Positions 24,713 through 35,403 of a DNA stretch of 64,000 nucleotides are shown here, in pieces. Positions within the stretch are counted from its first letter, which is position 1; every line of letters starts with the position of its first letter. The position numbers and the translations under genes are program-made. The notes beneath the pieces were generated by a model. The model was not told the DNA's origin and searched no databases. It worked only from the letters and a program-made list of their open reading frames with translations. Origin of the DNA: Xestospongia muta (taxonomy: Eukaryota > Porifera > Demospongiae > Haplosclerida > Petrosiidae). The stretch lies in the NCBI GenBank assembly GCA_963693285.1, contig OY848917.1:30949245-31013244 (forward strand). Direction: 5' to 3'.

Positions 24713-24940
24713 CTAATTGCTAGTGCATACTTGATATTTGTAAGTATCAATGCCATCATCTATACCTACATAGTGATAATGGTACCAAGCTCCACAATAA
24801 TCACATATGAACATGTCCTTGACAAAAAGGCTATATTGAAAATTGTATCTCCAAACTCTACTCTGATTTCCAAGTGTCAACCTCATTATCCTCTTTGATA
24901 TAAACTCAGCTATAGTATGTACAAGGTGACAATACCAAAA
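24713..24940 (-). pseudogene. PHD-finger-like orphan ORF
   Basis: An open frame of 75 codons between stops (57 from the only ATG, at 24886). It contains MFICDYCGAWYHYHYVGI followed by DTYKYQVC. This matches a PHD zinc finger core (CxxC, WYHxxCxG), but the Cys after the Trp-Tyr-His is Tyr here, and the first Cys pair of a full PHD finger is not seen. PHD fingers read histone tails and also occur at the ends of some transposon proteins. No connected exons are evident. It could be a transposon remnant or an isolated exon. Confidence 0.4.
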
Positions 24941-27313
24941 TCAAGATTGAGAAAACAATAAGAACATCTACTTATGCACATGTACAGTAGCAGACAATTA
25001 CTAGTATGATGTCATACTCTATACATTACATCTACAAAAGGTTTTAGTAATAATTAATTCATTCTCTTCATAATTATGACTAACTTAAATTTATCTTCTC
25101 TTTTTTAACATTTTTCACTTTCCTCAATCTTTATCCTGTTCCTATTAAACTTTGAAACTCTCTTCCCAATGTAATTAAACATTGCACATCTAATTGTCAA
25201 TTCGGATTCTTTCTCTTTATCTTCATTAACTATATACAGTGTTTTTATTCCATATTTTTTCCTTCCTAATAGTAAATTTTATTTATTCTCTTAGTGAAAG
25301 ACAACCCCTAACGGTTTGTAGTTTATTATATTAATTTCTCATTTTTACTTTTAATCTATATTACTAATGTCAGAAATGTCAGATGAATAATTATATTCAG
25401 TCACTATATATGTAACATTTAACACTTTCAGTATTTAAAAAAAAAAATTCTGGTTTTAAATGTGTTTCTGATTTCATAATAAAAAAGTACAAGTATTGTG
25501 AGTACTATTTAAAATTCTTCAGACATTTCTTCTTTATTAATTGATGTGAATTATGATTAGCAAGTCAATAAATTGTACTTATTTTTTAAAAATGGAAACT
25601 TCATAAAATAATAAAGACAATTTATGTGACTAAATGGTTGCAATAGTTTCAGCCTCATTTCATATATTATCAGCAAAAAATGGATGATTCTTATGATCAT
25701 TACCTAACTATACTGTAATTGTATTTACAATATTCTTATCAAAGATAGTTGTAAATATAGTTTTTGTAGAATTCAAACTGAATGTAATCATATCACAATT
25801 TCTATGAATGTCTTACAACATGTTGTAATAAAATTAAATGACACCTTCAGGTAGTTGTTGTAATTAGTATATACTTTTATTTATAGTCAGTTTATATAAA
25901 AGAACCTGTTTAATTTAATGATGATAATTCTCTCTATGACAACTCTATATACAACTTAAATTTACCTCCATTATATTTATGTCTACTATCTTGAAATAAT
26001 CCACTTTTTCATCACTATATAAGAGGATGTGCATTACAACAAAGAAAAGCTTGTGGAAGATGAGGATAAATTAATGACTTCATGACAACTCTAGATACAT
26101 TGACTTCAAAAAATAAAAATGGTTGACAATTTCACAATTCATGCCACATAATACCATTGACATCTAGTAATATTTCATCATCAATTATTGCGAAATAATT
26201 TGTTACAAGCACTTCCTAGGTATACATATAATATGTTAATATAATTCTGACATACTAAATAATTTTGTTTTATTTAGACAGTAACACACTACCTCTGAGC
26301 ACATTAAGTTTACAACAATGATTACGACAACCAAACAAAAATGAACTATATGAATGAATACATTGTCTAACGTGTATATAGTAAGAAACGTTCGGTCATT
26401 GGATAAATATTATTAGCTGTAAGTCAGACATGATATATTTTTCATTAATGAAGAGTATTACATAATAAATTGTAATACATGATGTTTATAAGATGAAATT
26501 GCAAATAGAAATTCTTCTTGACTTATTGAGCTGCTACATAATCTATACATGAGCTAAGATATCCTGTAGTGCTAATGACTAGCTACAGTATGTCCTTGCA
26601 ATGGTATATACTATACAGTACAGGTAATACATCGTTTATTAAATTACATGTATTTTACGTATATACCTGTACAAAGAACTATATATTAATATGTATATAT
26701 TATTATGAATTTTGTACTTATGAAAGTATGTGATGTTTATGTATACCTGTAAAGTAAATATCTTATAAAAAGATACATAAAAAGATAGTTAGAAATGCAA
26801 TATTTATATAAATTTCTAATAATGAAACCTGTTTCTGGATAATGTCAACACTCAAAACATGCACTCAATGTTCATATTGTGTACATATTCGAACTTTTGG
26901 AGAAGATTTGTATACATCTTATGTTATCTTTTTTGCTAGGATTTAGTTAAGCTATTGGTCCAGCTTTAGACACTTTACAATGCTAAATCTTTCATATAGT
27001 ATAACTCTTTCAACTTTGAGTTACTGCCTATTATTTACTGTGATATAAGCTTATGATATCCTATAGTGGAAATACTTTTTCACACATTTTAACAGACGTT
27101 TTCCTGAAATACTTGGAATTATTCTGAACCATACAACAACACCAATAAGACAACCAATAACAAAATGTATGTACAATATATAAAAGTACATCAGGATAAC
27201 ACTTTCATAGTAAAATAGCTATGAACAAAATTATTAATAGATGTCAATAATGATTATCTAAATCAAGGTTATAATGCCATAACTACAAGACACATAACTA
27301 TATATACTTACAT

Positions 27314-27375
27314 CTACTCATATCATGACTCTGCATATCTTTAGTGTCTTTGTTATCACTAACATCTTCCAGAGG
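27314..27375 (-). other. possible small exon
   Basis: A stretch between acceptor TTTATTTAG and donor GAT|GTAAGTAT is open in one frame and encodes acidic residues (PLEDVSDNKDTKDMQSHDM). Splice signals are good, but the phase does not join to the candidate exon at 27607-27661. Function unknown. Confidence 0.25.
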
Positions 27376-27606
27376 AGCTAAATAAAATAGTTTCCAATTC
27401 TATGTTATGCAACTAAACCAACTAAAGTTAATTACAGGATTAATTGTAACAACAACTTGTATTGAGGTAGTGCAGTAAAACATTACTTGTGAATTCAGCA
27501 AGAGCAATTACTTGATGTATATAGAATAGTATTAATCAACCATGAAGTATTGCATTTTCTGTCAGAATTGTAAAAACAGCATATAAATTATGCTGTAATA
27601 ACTAAT

Positions 27607-27661
27607 TATTAACTTACCATGTCGTCAAGTGTATCTTCCTCACTAGCAATGACATCCTCAC
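27607..27661 (-). other. possible small acidic exon
   Basis: 55 nt between acceptor GTCTTTTCAG|A and donor CATG|GTAAGTT, open as AIYSEDVIASEEDTLDDM. Both splice sites are close to consensus. It lies just downstream (minus sense) of the tandem array at 27.8-31.0 kb. No start, stop or partner exon was found, so a gene here is unproven. Confidence 0.3.
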
Positions 27662-27809
27662 TGTAAATTGCTCTGAAAAGACAATAATGGTATTTGAAAC
27701 ACTCACTGAGAGTACTTTTGAGTAGTGTTGTCATAAAGACTGTGCTGTATTTTCTAAGTACAAAATGGTCTTATTTCTTTAAGTGACAGTTACTTATTAT
27801 ACCACAATA

Positions 27810-30800
27810 AATCAAACTTACTGGCTATTATATAACACATCCATATATCAGGTAGTAACATCAAATACAAAGTTAGATAAAGAAACAAAAGGGTTAAACA
27901 AACTATGACAATAAACATATTTCTTTAATGAATAGGTACTTATTATATTACAATAAATAAAACTTAGCTCCTAGCCTCCTATTATATACTACATTTGTAT
28001 ATGAGGTAGTAAAATCAAATATAACAGTAGAGAAAGAAACAATAGAGTTAAACAAACTACAACAATAATTATATTACTCTATTTAATAGCTATTTAATAC
28101 ACTACAATAAATCAAACTTACAATTTATTATATAATATATTAATGTGTCAGGTAGTAAATCAAATATCAAGGTAGAGAAAGAAACCAAAATGTTAAACAA
28201 ACTATGACAATTAACACATTTCATTAATTAATAAATACTTATTATACTATAATAAATCAAACTTACCAACTATTATATAAACATACATATGTCAAACAGT
28301 AACATAAAGGTAGAGAAAGAAACCAAAGTGTTAACAAACAATGACAACAAGCATATTTCATTTATTAACACTTACTTATTATGCTATAATATTTAAAATT
28401 TACTGGCTATTATATAACACATTGATATGTCAGATAATAACATCAAATATAAGAGTAGAGAAAGAATAAAAGGATAAAACAAACTATAACAATAATTATA
28501 TTTCTTATTATACTACAATAAATTAATCTTACCTTCAATTAAATATATATGTAAATTCCAGATAGTAACATCATATATAAAAGTAGAGAAATAAACAAAA
28601 ATTTTAAACAAACATGACAATAACCATGTTTCTTTAATAGTAACTTATTATACTACAATAAATCAAACCTACCTTCTACTATATAATACACCCATATATA
28701 AGTAATCAAACTTACCAACTATTATATAATACATCAATATGTCAGGTAGTAACATAAAATATAAAGATTGAGAAAGAAACAAAAGGGTTAAACAAATTAT
28801 GATAATAACCTTATTTCATTAATTAACAGTTACTTATTATACTACAATAAATCAAACCTACCTTCTACTATATAATACACCCATATATAAGTAATCAAAC
28901 TTACCAACTATTATATAATACATCAATATGTCAGGTAGTAACATAAAATATAAAGATTGAGAAAGAAACAAAAGGGTTAAACAAATTATGACAATAACCT
29001 TATTTCATTAATTAACAGTTACTTATTATACTACAATAAATCAAACTTACCTCCTATTATATAATACACCCATGTGTCAGGTAGTATATCAAATATAAAG
29101 GTAGAGAAAGAAACAAAGGATTTAAAGAAACTATGACAATACCCATATTTCCTCAATTAATAGTTACTTGTTATAATACAATAAATTAAACTTACAATCT
29201 ATTATATAATATATTAATATGACAGGTAGTAACATCAAATATAAAGGTAGAGAAAAAAAAAGGGTTAAACAAACTATGACAATAACTATATTTATTAATT
29301 AATAGCTGTTTACTACACTGCAATAAATCAAACTTACAATCTATATCAGGTAGTAACATCAAATATAAGTAGAGAAAGAAATTAAAGGGTTAACCAAATT
29401 ATAAAAATAACTATATTTTGTTAATTAATAGTTACTTATTATACTACAATAAATCAAACTTACCCTCTATTATATAATAAATCCATACGTGACATAGTAA
29501 AATAAAACATAATTATAGAAAGAAATAATAGAAATAATCAAACTATGACAATAAAAACATTTCTTTAATTAATAGTCACTTATAATACTACAATAGATAT
29601 ACTTACAGTCTATTATATAATACATCCATATGTCAGGTATCAACATCAAATACAAAGGTAGAGAAAAAACAAAACATTTAAACAAACTATGACAATAAAC
29701 ACATTTCTTTAATTAATAGTTACTTATTATACTACAATAGATATACTTACAGTCTCTTATTATAATACATCCATGTCAGGTAATAACATCAAATAAAATA
29801 GTAGAGAAAGAAAGAAAAGATTTAAAGAAACTAGGACAAACACCTATATTTCTTTATTTAATAGTTACTTAGTAAACTACAATAAATTAAACTTACAGCC
29901 TATTATATAATGTATGTTAGGAAGTAACACAAAATATAAGGTAGAGAAAGAAATAATAGAGTTAAACAAACTATGACAATAATTACAATTCTTTACATTA
30001 TTTATACATTAATTATCGCATGGCGATAATTACGTTTTTAATTTAATATTTACTTATTATACAACAATAAATCAAACTTACAGCCTATTATATAATACAT
30101 CAATATGTCAGGTAGTAACATCAATTATAACTGTAGAAAAAAAAACAATTGATTTAAAGAAACTATGACAATAGCCATATTTTTTTAATGAATAGTTACT
30201 TATTGTACTACAATAAATCAAAATTACCAACTATTATATAATACATCAATATGTCAGGTAGTAACATTAGATATATAGAAAGAGAAAGAAATAATTGGTT
30301 AAAAGAAGCTATGACAATAGCCATATTTTTCTCAATTAATAGTTACTTGATATAATACAATAAATCAGGTATTAACATTAAATATAAAGGCAGAGAAAGA
30401 CACAAAAGGGATAAAGAAATTATAACAATAACCATTTTTCTTTAATAAGTAGCTACGTATTATACTACTATAAATCAAACTTACCGGCAATTGTATATTA
30501 CACCCATATATCAGGTAGTATATCAAATATAAAGGTAGAGAAAGAAACAAAAGATTTAAAGAAACTATGACAATACCCATATTTTCATCAATTAATAGTT
30601 ACTTGTTATAGTACAATAAATCATTATATAATATATTGATATTTCAGAAAGTAACATCAAATATAAGGTAGAGAAAGAAACAATAGAGCTAAATAAACTA
30701 TGCCAATAATTACATTTCTATTATTAACATACTTATTATATTGCTATAAATCAAACTACAGCCTATCATATAATACATTGATATATCAAGTAGTAACATA

Positions 30801-31030
30801 AAATATAATGGTAGAGAAAGAAACAAAAGGATTAAACAAAAATGACAATAACCTTATTTCTTTAATTAACAGTTACTTATTATATTACAATAAATCAAAC
30901 TCAACGGCTATTATATAATATATTGATATGTCAGGTAGTAACATCAAATATGAAGGTAGAGAAAGAAGCAATAGGATTAAACGATGTATGACAATAAACT
31001 TATTTCTTTAATTAATAGTTACTTTTGAAC
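27810..31030. repeat. tandem array of about 22 units, roughly 145-bp period
   Basis: Each unit contains the same landmarks in order: CAAACTTAC, TATTATATAATACATC, a GTCAGGTAGTAACATCAAAT block, GGTAGAGAAAGAAACAAAAG, TTAAACAAACTATGACAATA, then TTACTTATTATACTACAATAA. The CAGGTAGTAAC-like anchors lie near 27850, 28003, 28150, 28293, 28431, 28561, 28743, 28932, 29079, 29222, 29346, 29491, 29638, 29777, 29917, 30108, 30256, 30366, 30512, 30644, 30787 and 30940. Spacing is mostly 130-150 bp. Two adjacent units (about 28650-29030) are 188 bp long and nearly identical to each other. On the minus strand most units hold a donor-like GGTAAGTTTG. Confidence 0.85.
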
Positions 31031-31230
31031 TACATCATCTAATGTAACTTCTATTAGCATGCTTCTCCTCAAACTCTTCTCACTTCCACAAATCTCCTCT
31101 AAGTCATGCTTCTGTCACTTTCATCCTTTCACCTTTACCATCCCTTTATCTCGTTCATCTAAATCACAAAACTCATTTGTCCCTTCTGTTCTCTTTCTGT
31201 GGAGTGCACTTCCTCATGATATGAAATTTA
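31030..31230 (+). pseudogene. possible LINE reverse-transcriptase 3' tail fragment
   Basis: A short plus-strand reading (SKSQNSFVPSVLFLWSALPH) resembles the SFxPRxxxxWNxLP motif near the C-terminus of non-LTR retrotransposon proteins. Only about 60 codons are similar and nothing upstream supports it, because the tandem array begins there. Weak call. Confidence 0.3.
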
Positions 31231-31729
31231 TATAGCTCATCTCTAATCACTTTTAAATCTAAAGTAAATATGCTTAGTTACTAATCATCAATTTGCTATT
31301 ACTTATCACATTAAAACTTATCAGATATAATCAATCACTTTTATCTCTGTATTAATAATCATACTATATCCAATACTTTAATACTATTTTGTTTATTATT
31401 GTTCTATTTTGTTCGTACCATTTTAAACTAGCAGTAGCTATTTAACATTCAGTAATAAATGAGTTCGGCCACCCACGCGGAAGTTGCATTATTTGAGTTT
31501 ATTTAAATTAACCACAGCTACACGCGTAGTGTTTCTGTCAGGTTACAGCTATTTTGAAGAGAAACCTTAAAACATGGAGTGGTATGGAGTCTGTTACAGT
31601 TACATAAGAAGTTGAACAAAATTTAGGGTAAATAATATCTGTGCTTTTAGCCAGGGATTATGTTTATTGTCGATTTTTTGACGAAAGCGATAAAATAATA
31701 TCTTATGTAAGTAAAGATGTCTAGTACTT

Positions 31730-32720
31730 TGTGTGCCAACCCCTTGCTTTGATAATAGCTTCTATTCTTTGTAGCATTGACGATACCAAGTTTTGTATTA
31801 TATCATGCATGAAGATGTATTCCAAACCTGTTATGACCAGGCTGATGGATTCGTTGCATTTTCTAGTATTTCCAAATACTGAAATCTATCCATCTTGCCT
31901 TTGCTTGTACTAATATACCCTTTTCATTGCCATGGATACATTTTCACATCATCACAATACTGCCACCATGCTTTACTGTGCTCTGTATACAGTCCTCATA
32001 AATTTCTTCTGAGTTGACGTCGTATATACATTTGACTATGCATCACTGTGGGAGAGATTAATCTTGGACTCGTCAGACCATACAATTTCCTTTTACATAT
32101 TCTCTGTCCAGTCTCTATGATCTTTTGCCCATTGGAGACGTTGTTTGTGTCTCAACAGTAAAAGTGTTTTCCTTCTCAATATTCTAACATTTAATCTGGC
32201 ATCTATCAGTCTTCTCTTCACTGTATTTGATGAAACCATGACATTATCTTTCTTCTCTCATATATCTTTCAGAAGAGGTGTTAGTTTTTGATCTCTGATT
32301 GACTTTTTGTTACATGGGCTTTTATCTTCTCATTTTGAAGACAATTTGGGGACATCCATGTTGTGATTCATCAGTTACTGGCTTATTTTCTTTTATTTTT
32401 TGATGATGTCATTTACTGTACTCTTTGGTATTTTTAATTGTTTCGTTATAGTTCTAGATGGCAGTTTAAGCTGGTACAAAGCTATAATTTGACTTCTCTT
32501 AAACTCACTGGTGAGTTTTCCTCTGGGCTTGTTGTGGTCAGCTGTTTTCTAATTGTTTCCAGCCACTTCTCTGTAAACAGTATTTGATAGTAGATAGACA
32601 TAACTGAGCAGCTGTAAGATGTTCTGTTAAGTACTCCACATTGTCTAAGTAAATAAGCTTAAGAAATATTTTTAATAAGAAATATGTGGGTGTCTGAACT
32701 TTTTTGAGCACCACTGTATG
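31730..32720 (-). pseudogene. Tc1/mariner-like transposase fossil
   Basis: On the minus strand, from 32520 downwards, a helix-turn-helix region is visible (FKRSQIIALYQLKLPSRTI). Around 32140-32050 the conserved RLQWAKDHRDWT and IVWSDESKINLS follow, with the first catalytic Asp context WSDES. Lower down a MKRVY/WIDFSIWKYQK-like stretch is scattered over frames. At least six stops and shifts are present. Near 32700 the outward end TACAGTGGTGCTCAAAAAAG resembles a Tc1 terminal repeat; the partner end was not found. Confidence 0.7.
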
Positions 32721-33789
32721 TATACACAGCATTTTTCATTTAAGTTATTTATTGTTTTAAACTGGCATATAATTTAGCAAACACCTAGTGAAAAATGTAT
32801 GGTTGTATACACAATTGCACATTTTTTGAGATCTTTTCAAAATTGTCCCTTTTTGCAAATCAGGTCACACACACACATATAAATATATATTATATACTGT
32901 CACACTGATGCTAGTAGCGTATGTAGTTGTTGTGTTTTAATGATTGCTTATTTTTGTGTCTCTTCATGTTTCCAAAGGCATGCATCAGTTAGATAGTAGC
33001 AACTATTGCACTAGTATTAACTGATGGCAAGACATCATTGAAGTCTTTACCTCCTTAATAATACAGCAAATTTTAGTTGTGTGTCAATGTTGGTATTGTA
33101 GGTTCAATATTTTTTAATTATTTTAATTATCATGCACCCTAAATAATATATTAGCAAATATTTAAAGTCTTTTTAGTCAATTCAGTATACAGTATGTTTA
33201 GACTAAAACAAACTAAAATAATGTACTGTGTTTCTAAGTTTAGTGGAATATTTGTGTCTGTAATTAGATTTATTCAATTTTTTCTCATATTTTTAGTAAT
33301 AATTGATTTTTTCTGTATAAAGAAAAATTATTAACATTATGTGGATATCCTGGTACAGTAAAAATAATAGGCAAACTACAACTTTCTTCAATCAGTGCAA
33401 TAATCAACACAAATTAGACCCAACAAGTTTAGTTTCTGCATTTCTAATGCAATTTTATTTTTCTGTTCACATGAATCTTCCTGTTGTTAGCGTTGTCATA
33501 GTTATTAGAACATGGAATCACACAAAGTTTCTTTCATTTTTGTGTGTAAGTAAAGAGTCTTTGATGTTTGCTGATTATGGATAGCACCTGCATAGAATTA
33601 CAGCAGTACTTAGACTCTGCCCATGTTTGAGTTTGCTAAAATGATAATTATATTCTTGTTATTGATAACAAAACATAACAAATTCTAATAAAAATCTATT
33701 GCACCAGGAAATTACACACACATAATAATAGTATGATTGTACAACTATTATATAGCTAGTATGGTAATATAATTAGCATTACATAACTA

Positions 33790-34110
33790 TTAGTAAACAT
33801 TCAAATTCAGTTTTATGGTAACTTCATTGCTGGTTTCATTTTTCCAGTATCCTGCTATAACCTTAGCTGCATGTTTTATTGGACCACCTTGACTGGACAA
33901 ATTATCTAGAAATAATTGACAATGCTTTTGTAATTCAGGGATATCTTTAAATTTCAATCCATATTCATAATTATTTATCACACTTAGATAAGTTGGGTTT
34001 TTATAAAACTGATTAATTCCTTAGCAAACATTTGTGTAGGGACATTTGGTAGACATTTACATAACAAGTTGGTCAAATCTCAGACTGTTTCTGAAGTACA
34101 TTCTTCAAAA
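33790..34110 (-). pseudogene. degenerate Death-domain-like remnant
   Basis: The 63-codon open stretch at 33981-33790 (GLKFKDIPELQKHCQLFLDN, then AAKVIAGYWKNE) and a second frame just upstream (NLLCKCLPNVPTQMFAKELI) look like pieces of helical, Death-type domains. They are separated by a frameshift and stops. No splice partners were found. The domain label is tentative. Confidence 0.25.
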
Positions 34111-35403
34111 TCATGCTAACTTTTTTCTGGGCTTACATTGTCAGCTCCTGTTTGAATATAATAGATTAACATATTGCCATTGATTATTTACCTTGAAAAT
34201 AAATTGGTTGTTTTATCTGATTTGTGGGTATTTTGATTGGAGGCATTCCTACAAAATACATGAAGCGTGTGTGTTAGTCCATAGTAACAATCCTAGCCTA
34301 GGATTTTTATTATGTGTAGGAATATAGATTCCTTACTTACTTATATAAGTAAATCATTAATTAACTACATGAACAGTCAATTCCATAGTATATTTAGAAT
34401 CAAAACAATATGTTTATTTTTCACATCAAATGCTCTTACTACTTGCAATCTGTAACATATTGGTTTAATCAAGTAAACAGTTTTACAATGGTACCCATTT
34501 ATGTTGAGAATTGATAAAATGTCAAGTATATTTACATCAATCTCTTCTCAATCAGCATTAATATTTGCCAAAAGTGTGACTACTTTCTTATGATTGGGAA
34601 CTTCCTTTAAAATATCTAGAAAAAATTAACTACTTCTATGAAATCCTTATAAAAGACACTATAATTACAGATATGGCAATTCCTCTGATTAAATGTAAAG
34701 AAATGAATAGTAGAGTTATAATTATTATTATATCAATTACTAAAATATAACAACATCAAAAGAAATCATAAGGTGGAAACTGAGGTAGGCATAGATGCAA
34801 AAATAATTATTTTTTACAACTTTAGTCATTTCCAAAATCATACGTTTCATCATATAGCCTCATATTAAGAGACAATAAAAGACATGTACAACATATAAAA
34901 CTACATATAAACTATATATATATATATATATATATATTTAACAAATATACATATATTTATGTGTACTTGTTATTTAATGAAGAATGATATATTGATGATA
35001 ATGCACTGAAGAGATATCTTCTTTGTTAAAGTAATCACACTTTTACAAAAATAATCAAATATAGAAAGTCACATTTTAATTAGTAAAATTAAATAGTTCA
35101 CTACAATAAAAATGTACAAAATCAAGTAAGGTCAAAAATATAACTAAAAGTAAAAAAAAAAACTGAGATTATATATTTTATATTGGTATTCAAAATAATT
35201 AAATTTAATAAAACTACAAAAGAAGATTGTGATTTCATCAGTAAACTTTACAAAATAAAAATAAACATATTACTCAAACAGTGAATAAAAATAACCACAT
35301 TAATGATATAGCATTGGACAATGTACGCAGTCAAGTCAAAAGGGAAACATTTTTGATCAGACAAAAGTCCTTATTGTGGAGGAATTTGAAATATAGCTTA
35401 TGT

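Noticed and set aside
30010..30032. Hairpin with 10-bp stem and ATG loop inside the tandem array
   Set aside because: A single occurrence in one unit; no sign of terminator or RNA function.
27810..31030. Regular repeats with spacer-like variation, superficially like a CRISPR array
   Set aside because: Period is about 145 bp with diverged, fully repetitive units, no unique spacers and no cas genes, in evident animal DNA.
32538..32732. 64-codon minus-strand ORF at the edge of the Tc1-like fossil
   Set aside because: Lies in the terminal region of the transposon; no protein family pattern.
34913..34936. TA dinucleotide run, and similar runs near 12160, 37030, 39830 and 50155
   Set aside because: Ordinary microsatellites in AT-rich DNA, not informative.
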